From CALGDE01 sp964655355 (GTDB taxonomy: Bacteria; Cyanobacteriota; Cyanobacteriia; CACIAM-69d): a stretch of DNA of 64,000 bases. Location of the stretch: NCBI GenBank assembly GCA_964655355.1, contig CAZZMD010000006.1, positions 59,287-123,286 on the forward strand, in the 5' to 3' direction. A model generated the notes under the pieces. It worked only from the letters and a program-made list of their open reading frames with translations. It made no database searches and was not told the origin of the DNA. A program made the translations under genes and the position numbers. Positions 9,223 to 17,279 of the stretch are shown one piece after another. Each line of letters starts with the position of its first letter. Position 1 is the first letter of the stretch.

Positions 9223-9319
9223 AACGCTGATCCAGAGTCTGGTCGCCACCCTTCATCACATATGGTGGGCAAGGTAGATAGATCGTAGTGGGTGGGATCT
9301 ACATCTGGTGATCAGCGTT
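9223..9319 (+). ncRNA. Candidate 97-nt three-way-junction RNA upstream of NB-ARC gene
   Basis: AACGCTGAT plus CCAGA (9223-9236) pair with TCTGG plus ATCAGCGTT (9304-9319), a 14-bp stem broken only by a two-base bulge. Inside are two arms, CCACC/GGTGG (9246-9250/9264-9268) and GTAGAT/ATCTAC (9274-9279/9297-9302). It could be an independent RNA or a leader element of the gene that follows. Strand is assumed from the downstream gene; the pairing itself is symmetric. Confidence 0.35.
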
Positions 9320-9422
9320 AAGGATTGTTTGTCCGTTGAGTTGGCTGCTGATCCCCTTCTGGAGATGCTAACTTTTTGCTAACTGGAGTAGGGGGGGGAG
9401 GGATCTACCCCTTAATTCATGG

Positions 9423-9476
9423 CTGATCTTTGTACTTTTGTACTTCTTTGCACCCAAGCTTTGAACGAAAGATCAG
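9423..9476. repeat. Inverted repeat before NB-ARC coding start
   Basis: CTGATCTTT (9423-9431) and AAAGATCAG (9468-9476) are perfect complements with a 36-base loop. It could be an operator or an RNA hairpin in the leader. It supports placing the translation start downstream, at 9508. Confidence 0.55.
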
Positions 9477-9507
9477 TCACCGTTTGACCGCACTGGAGAT
9501 ATTGGTT

Positions 9508-11148
9508 TTGGTTCCTGATGATTTTTTGCTGTACGTTGCCAAGCAACACAGCGTTTCCAATACAGAATTAGAGGTTCTGTCCGCCGCCTTGAAAGGTGAG
9601 GCGATGAGTGCAATTTCCAATCGCTTAGGGATTCGCCCCGAGGCTGCCCGGAAGCGGTTGGGGGAGGTCTATAAAAAGTTCCGTATTGGCGGAGCGGGCC
9701 CCGGCAAGTTAGCTAAATTGCAGCAAATTTTGGTGACTCAGTATCAGAGTTATCAGGCGAAGGGGGGGACATTGGCCCCTGCCCAAAGCGTCATCGTGGA
9801 AGAAGAGATTCCGGATTCCACGGAAGATTGGGGGGAAGCGCCGGACACTAGCAACTTTTTCGGCCGGACGGCGGTGTTGGCTCAGTTACAAAGCTGGGTG
9901 ACATCCGGAGACTGTCGGCTTATTGCCCTCCTGGGCATTGGGGGCATTGGTAAGACGACCCTGGCGGTAAAGTTGGCGCGGGATTTGGCGGAGGCGGAGG
10001 ATTTTGATTTTATTGTCTGGCGATCGCTCCGGCGGGCGGCGTCTCCTCGGGAGACGGTCCATCGGTTAATTCGGTTTATTGCCCGTCAGAAGCGGATGGC
10101 GATTCCGGAAAGTCCCCACGATCGCATTTCGATGTTGTTGGATTGTTTGCGCCAACATCGGTGTTTGTTGGTGTTGGATAACTGGGAATCGGTGCTGACG
10201 GCCGGCGAAATGACCGGACACTACAAAACCGAGATGGAGGAATATCGGGATTTACTGCGCCGATTGGGCGAAGAAAGCCATCGGAGCTGCGTGATTGTCA
10301 CCAGTGCGGAAAAGCCCAAGGAAATTGCCATCCTGGATGGTCAGGAAATGCCGGTGCGGGTGCTGGATGTGCCGCCCCTGTCCGTGGAGGAAGCGGGGGA
10401 GATTTTCCGAGCCAAGCAGTTGGATGGAGAAGCGCTATGGCCGGAGTTGATCGAGCTATATCGGGGGAATCCCCTGACCTTAAAAATAGTGTCCAATACG
10501 ATTGTGGAGCTGTTTAGCGGCAACGTGGCGGAATTTTTGAAAGAGTCGACCCTGGTTTTTGGGGATATTAAGGAGCTTTTGCGTCAGCAATTTGAGCGGC
10601 TGTCGGATTTGGAGAAGAGCATTCTCTATTGGTTGGCCATTGAGCGATCACCCATATCCCTGAGCCATTTGCGGGAAGATTTGGTATTGCCCTCCAGCCA
10701 TTCGGAGTTGCTGGAGGCGTTGGAATCCTTGGGGCGGCGATCGCTGATTGAGCGGGCCCCCGGTGAACGCAGTGCCCTGTTTACGCTGCAGCCAATCGTG
10801 CTGGAATATGTGGGCTTAGATCTGGCGGAACGGGCAACGGTGGAACTCCAGGACCTAATCCGCACCCAACGGGTGGAACGGTTAGAAGTGTTCCGTAACC
10901 ACGCGTTGCAGTGGCGGGACGAAGCTGAGAAAGCCGATGCGACCACGCTCCCCAAGCTCCTGGAAGAGGTGCTCAATCGGTTGCGCCGCAGCATCCGTAA
11001 TGAACGCCAAATGGTGGAATGCTTGGAAATCACCCTGGACGTGCTCAAGGAGCGCTTCCCGTTGGAGGTGGGCTATGCCGCCGAGAATGTGGAGGAGTTG
11101 TTGAGCAGTTTGCGCCAGGAACTCGGGGATTTTGTGCCCCAGGGGTAG
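9508..11148 (+). CDS. NB-ARC STAND ATPase with N-terminal HTH
   Basis: STAND proteins are signal-sensing switches used in regulation, defence and cell death. Here an N-terminal LuxR-like HTH (EVLSAALKGEAMSAISNRLGI, then RKRLGEVYKKFRI) is followed by an NB-ARC domain with P-loop LLGIGGIGKTTLA, Walker B CLLVLDNWES and a GNPLTLKI motif (the GLPL equivalent), then a winged-helix/helical region. Unlike many cyanobacterial relatives it ends without WD40 or TPR sensor repeats. TTG 9508 has GGAG 9 bases upstream and matches the family N-terminus (VPDDFLLYVAK); the frame stays open to TTG 9430. Confidence 0.88.
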   Translation: MVPDDFLLYVAKQHSVSNTELEVLSAALKGEAMSAISNRLGIRPEAARKRLGEVYKKFRIGGAGPGKLAKLQQILVTQYQSYQAKGGTLAPAQSVIVEEEIPDSTEDWGEAPDTSNFFGRTAVLAQLQSWVTSGDCRLIALLGIGGIGKTTLAVKLARDLAEAEDFDFIVWRSLRRAASPRETVHRLIRFIARQKRMAIPESPHDRISMLLDCLRQHRCLLVLDNWESVLTAGEMTGHYKTEMEEYRDLLRRLGEESHRSCVIVTSAEKPKEIAILDGQEMPVRVLDVPPLSVEEAGEIFRAKQLDGEALWPELIELYRGNPLTLKIVSNTIVELFSGNVAEFLKESTLVFGDIKELLRQQFERLSDLEKSILYWLAIERSPISLSHLREDLVLPSSHSELLEALESLGRRSLIERAPGERSALFTLQPIVLEYVGLDLAERATVELQDLIRTQRVERLEVFRNHALQWRDEAEKADATTLPKLLEEVLNRLRRSIRNERQMVECLEITLDVLKERFPLEVGYAAENVEELLSSLRQELGDFVPQG

Positions 11149-11171
11149 GGACCGTCTTTGCCCTTTAGGGG

Positions 11172-12536
11172 CTAGCGAATCAAGGATTCGAGTTGTCCCT
11201 GCAAATCATCCGTTAGATAGGCGATCGCGGCTTTTCTATCCTGTTGATAGTCGCCGTGGCGATCGCTGACATTAATGGGTTCTCCGACCCGAATCCAGAC
11301 CCGTTGTGCTCCCAGTTGGGGGGGAGTGCTCGGGTTTTCCCCTTGGATCCATTGGCTGACTCGCCAGACGATCAGTAGGATTTCGGCAAAGCGTTCGGCG
11401 CTGGGCTTTTCACGAACATATCGGCCGGTGATGGCGGTGAACCGTTCCACCAGGCGCATATGTCCCATCCGGGAACTGGCTTCGCGGGCCACCCAGTCCG
11501 CCAAACCGCGCTCCACCGGCGACATGTCCGGTAAATCAGCGCGATAGATGCGATCCCAGCCCGCTTGCTCCAGGCGACGACAGCGATCGCCCACAGTGCC
11601 TCGGGGTTTGACGGCGAGATAATCCTCCGCCACGGTTAGGGTGGCGTCTAATAGATTTTGTAAGCGTTGGGCAAATTTTTCATTGGGATCGCTGGCTTCA
11701 ACAACGGGGAGCGATCGCCGATAAATCTCCCGATAAAAATTTTCCATCAGATCCAACATGGCTTCCCCGAGCCCAAACAGTCTTAGGTAACGGGTCTCGA
11801 GGAGATCCGCCCCTGCGTCCGGGGGATAGGTAATTTGCAAGTCGGCTTCTAGGGTGTCGAGCAGTTGGTCAATGGCTGCCCAGGGGGGATCGAGATAGCC
11901 ATATTGCAAGCCGATGGGCAAAACAACCACCTGTTCCGGGCGATCGTCTTTCTGGAGATCGCTATCGCACCAGAAGGCTAGTTGAGCAACGCCCGGTTCC
12001 AAGGGGCTAACAATTTCGCTGTGATTATTTGTCGCGCCTTCGGGGGCCACGGTGAGGGGGAATTGACCGTTCAGCAATAAATCCCGAGCGGATTTTAGAC
12101 CGGGGCGATCGACTTTGCCCCGCATAATCGGCGTGCCGCCGAGGCGAGAGAGCAGCCACGTTACCCATTTGCCCGCCCACAGGGGAATGCCGCGATCGTA
12201 CATAAAATGGCTGTGCATCCAGGGTGGTCCCTCAAACGCAATGCCCTGGGCGCGAGCCGCTTTTGGAACGGCGCTCCAGAAAAGATGGGCCAGACAAAAG
12301 GGATCGGTGGTTTGGGGATGGCGGAAGGCGAGGATGAGGCGGATTTTTTTCTGTTGGAATTGTTGGTAGAGCTGGGCGAGGGTTTCGGCGTTTTCGGTGT
12401 CTATTTTGTGGATGTTGAGTTGATGTTTGAGCCACCAGGGCAGAGCGCGATTGACCGCCCAGCGCACGGGTCCGGAAAACTTGGGAGGGATAAATTCAAG
12501 GGCAGGTTGTACGCTATTGACAAAGGCTTCTGGCAT
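11172..12536 (-). CDS. PlsC-like glycerophospholipid acyltransferase
   Basis: A 454-residue member of the 1-acyl-glycerol-3-phosphate acyltransferase superfamily, which transfers acyl groups to lysolipids at the membrane. The H-X4-D motif is seen as HPQTTD near residue 73, and the substrate motif as APEGATNN near residue 165. It is longer than typical PlsC (~240 aa), with a C-terminal extension of about 200 residues of unknown role, so the acceptor may differ from lysophosphatidate. It converges with the NB-ARC gene, 23 bases apart. Confidence 0.8.
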   Translation of the reverse strand: MPEAFVNSVQPALEFIPPKFSGPVRWAVNRALPWWLKHQLNIHKIDTENAETLAQLYQQFQQKKIRLILAFRHPQTTDPFCLAHLFWSAVPKAARAQGIAFEGPPWMHSHFMYDRGIPLWAGKWVTWLLSRLGGTPIMRGKVDRPGLKSARDLLLNGQFPLTVAPEGATNNHSEIVSPLEPGVAQLAFWCDSDLQKDDRPEQVVVLPIGLQYGYLDPPWAAIDQLLDTLEADLQITYPPDAGADLLETRYLRLFGLGEAMLDLMENFYREIYRRSLPVVEASDPNEKFAQRLQNLLDATLTVAEDYLAVKPRGTVGDRCRRLEQAGWDRIYRADLPDMSPVERGLADWVAREASSRMGHMRLVERFTAITGRYVREKPSAERFAEILLIVWRVSQWIQGENPSTPPQLGAQRVWIRVGEPINVSDRHGDYQQDRKAAIAYLTDDLQGQLESLIR

Positions 12537-12673
12537 TAGCTTAGGGTCCCGGTAGTACGCAGTTGGGCGGTGTCACGGTTTCTATTTAAGGCGGGGCAAG
12601 GGGCGATCGCCAGCCACAGCAGACAGCTAATGGGGTGTCCGGGGATCGGAGTGCCAGTCAGGAAGGTGGATTT

Positions 12674-14410
12674 ATGAGTAGTGCGGTCAGCCAATCGGCA
12701 AACCAATCAAGAAACATCAAACCAGCAAAAATCACCAAGGTATCCCCCCAATCGATCGCCGAGGAATTGGGCTTAACGGTGGGGGATGCGATCGTCCGTA
12801 TCAATGGGGAACAGCCGCGGGATTTGATTGATTACAATTTCCTGTGCGCTGATGAATATTTGCGGCTAGAGATCCTGGATGCGGGCGATCGCCTGCACAC
12901 GGTGGATTTAGAGAAGGATTACGATTCGGAGCTGGGGCTAGAGTTTGAGACGGCGCTGTTTGATGGGTTGATGCAGTGCAATAATCGCTGCCCGTTTTGT
13001 TTTATCGACCAGCAGCCCCCCGGCAAGCGGGAAAGTTTGTATTTCAAAGACGATGATTATCGCCTGAGTTTTTTGTATGGGTCCTATCTCACCCTGACCA
13101 ATGTGACGGAGCGGGAATGGGAGCGCATTGAACGATTACGGTTATCGCCCTTATATGTGTCGGTCCATGCCACGGAAGCCCCCATCCGCGAAAAGCTGCT
13201 GAAAAATAAGCGGGCGGGACGCATTTTGGACCAGTTGCAATGGTTCCGCGATCGCCGCCTCCAGATCCACGCCCAAGTCGTCCTTTGCCCCGGCATTAAC
13301 GATGGGGAACACCTGGAAAAAACCATTCGCGATTTAGCCGAGTTTTATAACGCCAGCCCCGATCGCCCGGCAGCATTAGCATCGGTGGATTTAGGCGCAC
13401 GGGCGGCGGGGTTAAATTCTCGCGCCTGGTCCATTAGCGATGGCGGTGACGGGAGCGTTGCCAGTTTGCATGATGAACCGGCCGTAGATGAGGAGGAGGA
13501 AGAGACAGCCGGAGAGGGGGCGATCGCCGTCGAACTCACTGCGGAGGATTTTGTAACCGAATTTGTAGCCGAAGCTGACGAGGATGGCGGCTTTGAGATC
13601 AGCGACGAGAACTGGGATGGCGACGATTGGGACGAAGATGATTTTGAGGTTGGGGACGGGGAAAACTGGCTCCCGCCGACGGTGACCTCGGTAGCGGTTG
13701 TACCGGTGGGCTTAACTCGATTTCGTCCCGATTTGGATGAACTGGATCCGGTGACCCCAGACAAAGCCCGCGAAGTCATTGGTCAAGTGCAGGCGCTCCA
13801 GGCGGAATTTCGGGAGCGCTTGGGATCAACGTTTGTGTGGCTTTCCGATGAATGGTTTGTGATTGCTGGTCAAGAATTGCCGCCTTTGGAAAGCTACGGC
13901 AATTTTCCGCAAATTGACAATGGCGTTGGATCCATTCGCCTATTCGTCGATCGCTTTGAACAGGCGATCGCCCAACGAATGCAAACCCTCGCCGCCGAAG
14001 GAGCCCTCACCCTAAAAATTCCCCATCGCTATACCTGGGTGGTCGGCAACATGGTGGAGCTTGCGTTTGCGCCCCTGGTCCGCCAGCTCAACACCATCGA
14101 CGGGCTCACGGTCCAACTCGCCGCCCTCAGTTCCAACTATTGGGGACAGCAATTCACCGTTACCGGCCTGCTCACCGGCAGCGACCTCCTGGAAAAACTC
14201 CAGGACACCGATCTGGGGGATGGTATTCTATTACCCTCATTAATGCTGAAACACGGCGACCCGCGATTTTTGGACGATATGACGGTGGACGAGGTGAGCG
14301 ATCGCCTGGGGGTCCCCATCACCATCATCACCGACGCCAATTCCCTGCTGGATAACTGCCTACGCCAAACCCCCATCAGCGGCCTCCCCGGCAATCACAC
14401 CCAGGGATAA
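12674..14410 (+). CDS. TIGR03279-family (DUF512) PDZ / radical-SAM-like Fe-S protein
   Basis: This is a cyanobacterial conserved protein of unknown reaction. An N-terminal PDZ-like part (VSPQSIAEELGLTVGDAIVRINGE) is followed by a CNNRCPFC motif (C-X3-C-X2-C), as in radical-SAM clusters, then the DUF512 C-terminal half (VVPVGLTRFR, VNGLLTGSDLL-type segment, ILLPSLMLKHG). The start at ATG 12674 has an excellent GGAAGGTGG site; a GTG at 12635 is in frame. A strongly acidic insertion of about 100 residues splits the usually contiguous region before SVAVVPVGLTR. Confidence 0.88.
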   Translation: MSSAVSQSANQSRNIKPAKITKVSPQSIAEELGLTVGDAIVRINGEQPRDLIDYNFLCADEYLRLEILDAGDRLHTVDLEKDYDSELGLEFETALFDGLMQCNNRCPFCFIDQQPPGKRESLYFKDDDYRLSFLYGSYLTLTNVTEREWERIERLRLSPLYVSVHATEAPIREKLLKNKRAGRILDQLQWFRDRRLQIHAQVVLCPGINDGEHLEKTIRDLAEFYNASPDRPAALASVDLGARAAGLNSRAWSISDGGDGSVASLHDEPAVDEEEEETAGEGAIAVELTAEDFVTEFVAEADEDGGFEISDENWDGDDWDEDDFEVGDGENWLPPTVTSVAVVPVGLTRFRPDLDELDPVTPDKAREVIGQVQALQAEFRERLGSTFVWLSDEWFVIAGQELPPLESYGNFPQIDNGVGSIRLFVDRFEQAIAQRMQTLAAEGALTLKIPHRYTWVVGNMVELAFAPLVRQLNTIDGLTVQLAALSSNYWGQQFTVTGLLTGSDLLEKLQDTDLGDGILLPSLMLKHGDPRFLDDMTVDEVSDRLGVPITIITDANSLLDNCLRQTPISGLPGNHTQG

Positions 14411-14482
14411 GGCAGTCCCACCCCACGCAAGTTTTTAATTGTTTTCACCGTTGTTGACTAGGAGATCTGCAACCCAAAGTCC

Positions 14483-15532
14483 ATGAGCCAAACCTATTCC
14501 GTTGCCATCCTCGGCGCCACCGGAGCCGTTGGAACCGAACTACTAGCCCTATTAGAAGAGCGCAATTTCCCCATCAGCCAGCTCAAATTGTTGGCCTCCC
14601 CCCGGTCCGCCGGTAAAACGTTGACCTTTAAGGGAGAGGCGATCGCCATTGAAGCGGTCAGCGCAGAATCTTTCCAGGGCGTGGATATTGTATTGGCATC
14701 GGCCGGGGGCAGCACCTCCAAGCAATGGGCAACGGCCATCACCGACGCCGGCGCAGTGATGATCGACAACTCCAGCGCCTACCGCATGGATCCAACCGTT
14801 CCGCTGATCGTCCCGGAAATCAACCCCGACGCAGCAGCCGACCACCAGGGCATCATCGCCAACCCCAACTGCACCACCATCCTGATGGGCGTGGCGATCT
14901 ATCCCCTGCACCAAATCCAACCCATCCGCCGCATCGTCGCCGCCACTTACCAATCCGCCAGCGGTGCCGGCGCCCGCGCCATGGAAGAGGTGAAACAGCA
15001 AGCAGCGGCAATTCTCGCGGGAGAGAAGCCCCCCACGGAATCCTTCCCCTATCCCCTCGCCTTTAACCTATTTCCCCATAACTCCCCCCTGAAGCCCAAT
15101 GGCTATTGCGAGGAAGAGCTGAAAATGGTGAACGAAACCCGGAAAATCTTTGGCGTCTCAAACTTAAGAGTCACCGCCACCTGTATCCGCGTTCCCGTAT
15201 TGCGGGCCCATTCCGAAGCCATCAATATTGAATTCGATGGTCCCTTTGATTTGGCTCAGGCTCGAGAGGCGATCGCCGCCGCACCGGGTGTGGAACTGCG
15301 GGAAGACTGGGAGAAAAACTATTTTCCGATGCCCCACGAAGCCAGTGGCATGGACGATGTGCTGGTGGGTCGAATCCGCCAGGATGTGTCCGATCCCAAC
15401 TGCATTGACCTTTGGATTAGCGGCGATCAAATCCGCAAAGGTGCGGCATTGAACGCGGTCCAAATTGCAGAACTGCTGGTGGAAAAATCCTGGGTTAAAG
15501 GCAAAAATGCCCCGGCAACGGCCACTGCATAA
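14483..15532 (+). CDS. asd: Aspartate-semialdehyde dehydrogenase
   Basis: It reduces aspartyl phosphate to aspartate semialdehyde with NADPH, the branch point to lysine/diaminopimelate, threonine and methionine. The N-terminal nucleotide motif GATGAVGTELL and the active-site cysteine in ANPNCTTI are present, with substrate-binding RVPVLRAHSE near residue 235. Length is normal (349 aa). It is first in the asd-dapA-RNase J order often seen in cyanobacteria. Confidence 0.97.
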   Translation: MSQTYSVAILGATGAVGTELLALLEERNFPISQLKLLASPRSAGKTLTFKGEAIAIEAVSAESFQGVDIVLASAGGSTSKQWATAITDAGAVMIDNSSAYRMDPTVPLIVPEINPDAAADHQGIIANPNCTTILMGVAIYPLHQIQPIRRIVAATYQSASGAGARAMEEVKQQAAAILAGEKPPTESFPYPLAFNLFPHNSPLKPNGYCEEELKMVNETRKIFGVSNLRVTATCIRVPVLRAHSEAINIEFDGPFDLAQAREAIAAAPGVELREDWEKNYFPMPHEASGMDDVLVGRIRQDVSDPNCIDLWISGDQIRKGAALNAVQIAELLVEKSWVKGKNAPATATA

Positions 15533-15743
15533 TCCCATCAATCCCCTATCAGTCCCCCATCAATCCGTCTCGCCACCGCCCAGGGATTCGTATAAGATTG
15601 GCTCTATTGTTACAATCCCTGGGTCTTGCGCCCTATGGGAAAAATGCCGGTGAAGTGGCCCCATTGCGGGGGTCAGGATTGGGATATTTGGTTTGGACTT
15701 GGTTTGGATTGAGCTTGGACATTTGGAGTGAGGAACCCAGCGG

Positions 15744-16628
15744 GTGATTGATTTTGGACGGGTGATGACGGCCATGATTGTGCCGTTTGCCGAGGATGGG
15801 ACCGTTGCCTATGGCACGGTGGAGAAGCTGGCGGACTATCTGGTTACCCACGGCACCGATACGGTTTTGGTGTGTGGCACCACCGGTGAGTCGCCCACGC
15901 TGACCTGGGACGAAGAATTTGAACTATTCAAAGTCGTCAAACAGACCGTCGGCGATCGCGCCAAAGTCATTGCCGGCACCGGGTCCAATTCCACCCACGA
16001 AGCGATCGCCGCCACCCAACAGGCCGCTGACCTGGGTTTAGATGGCACCCTCCAGGTGGTGCCCTACTACAACAAGCCCCCCCAGGAAGGATTAATTGCC
16101 CACTTCCAGGCGATCGCCGCCGCCACCCCCGATTTACCGATCATCCTGTACAACATCCCCGGCCGCACCGGTCAAAACATGGCCCCGGAGACGGTGGCGA
16201 CCCTGTCGGAGGTGCCCAATATCGTTGGTGTCAAAGCCGCCAGCGGCAGTTTGGAACAGGTGAGTCAAATGCGCCGGCTCACCCGCCCCGAATTTGTCAT
16301 TTATTCTGGGGATGATTCCTTGACCCTGCCCATGCTGGCATTGGGCGCAAAAGGGGTGATTAGTGTCGCCAGTCATTTGGTGGGCGATCGCCTGCAACAA
16401 ATGATTCAAGCCTTTGAGTCCGGACAGAACCAAACGGCCTTGGAGATCCATTTAGAGCTGTTGCCCCTGTTCAAGGGTCTTTTTGTCACCACCAATCCCA
16501 TCCCCGTCAAAGCAGCTTTGGAGCTACAGGGCTGGGCTGTGGGCGCGACCCGCCTACCGTTGACACCGTGCCCGGAGCCCATCCGCGACCAGTTACGGGA
16601 AACCCTAAGTCACTTGAAGTTGCTCTAA
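15744..16628 (+). CDS. dapA: 4-hydroxy-tetrahydrodipicolinate synthase
   Basis: It condenses pyruvate with aspartate semialdehyde, committing it to lysine and peptidoglycan diaminopimelate. Visible: GTTGESPTL, PYYNKPPQEGL, the catalytic tyrosine in LYNIPGRTG and the Schiff-base lysine in VGVKAASG. Length of 294 residues is normal. GTG 15744 (VIDFGRVMTAMIVPF) matches the family N-terminus, with GAGGAA about 10 bases upstream. It uses the product of the preceding asd gene. Confidence 0.97.
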   Translation: MIDFGRVMTAMIVPFAEDGTVAYGTVEKLADYLVTHGTDTVLVCGTTGESPTLTWDEEFELFKVVKQTVGDRAKVIAGTGSNSTHEAIAATQQAADLGLDGTLQVVPYYNKPPQEGLIAHFQAIAAATPDLPIILYNIPGRTGQNMAPETVATLSEVPNIVGVKAASGSLEQVSQMRRLTRPEFVIYSGDDSLTLPMLALGAKGVISVASHLVGDRLQQMIQAFESGQNQTALEIHLELLPLFKGLFVTTNPIPVKAALELQGWAVGATRLPLTPCPEPIRDQLRETLSHLKLL

Positions 16629-17279
16629 AGGTTACACTAAACACACAAATGCCAATCATCGCGACAAGCGTCTTAAAATCTGTTAAACCAGTAAAAGCTA
16701 AATCGCTTGTTTCAGGAGCCCGTCCCCACTGCTGCGGGGGTTGGGGGTCACCGCTAGAGCTCAGCGGTCATCCAAATAAACAAGATTTCCTGTTTTCGAA
16801 GGGTGTTTCGGGGAGCCGTCCCCAGCCCTTACCCCGTCCGAGCCGGACGACCCTAGCCGTTGAGTCTTAGACAAGACGCTAGCCAACGCAGGGTTCTCCA
16901 CCGTTGTCTGATTCCGTTGTTCGCTGGCTGTTTCACTGACCGTATTTCGCTGACCGTATGTTGTTATCCCAAAGAGAGTTTTGAATTTGAAGACGCAGAG
17001 ACAAGGGTTGATTCAGGAAGAAGGTTTGACAATTGGTCCGTTGGACGCGACTCTGGTCCAACCGGGGTCCGACGCTCCCCGCCGCCAGCCCTGCCGGCGG
17101 TAAGTGCCCCCTGGCGGTAGCGTTTTCCAAGTTTTTTCGATAGGGTCCCGATGGCATCGCCCCCTCCCCATTGCGATCGCCCCCCTATCCCCAGTTTTTC
17201 TCCCGAAACGTTGACCGTAAGCGTTTTTGGTTTTGTTTGATCGTCGTGATTGATTGCAGATAGTTGCACATAGAAGATA
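16629..17279 (+). promoter_or_regulatory. Long structured spacer/leader before RNase J gene
   Basis: The 651 bases hold no convincing gene but many hairpins: ACCGCT/AGCGGT (16750-16755/16763-16768), AAACA/TGTTT (16778-16782/16791-16795), GTTGGAC/GTCCAAC (17040-17046/17056-17062) and a pair of competing stems. In the latter, CCGCCAG at 17082-17088 can pair with GGCGG at 17096-17100 or with CTGGCGG at 17111-17117. A direct repeat CTGACCGTAT lies at 16937 and 16951. A regulated 5' untranslated region is plausible, since RNases often control their own mRNA. Confidence 0.45.

Larger units (their letters stand above)
8552..9507. other. Long gene-free, hairpin-rich intergenic region
   Basis: About 950 bases separate the divergent btpA and NB-ARC genes. 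I see no credible coding frame and none of the diagnostic motifs of tRNA, tmRNA, RNase P RNA or SRP RNA. It does hold a perfect 14-bp palindrome (8899-8912, GCTCCCTAGGGAGC), three spaced TCGCG(A/C) boxes (9061, 9073, 9084), two candidate structured RNAs listed separately, and an inverted repeat CTGATCTTT/AAAGATCAG at 9423-9431 and 9468-9476. Confidence 0.7.

Noticed and set aside
14552..15001. 149-residue Gly-rich open frame antisense to asd
   Set aside because: Low-complexity translation of a GC-rich opposite strand; asd on the plus strand is certain.
16650..16870. Small frame MPIIATSVLKSV... downstream of dapA
   Set aside because: No ribosome site, no known family, and it covers hairpin-forming sequence; more likely part of the rnj leader.
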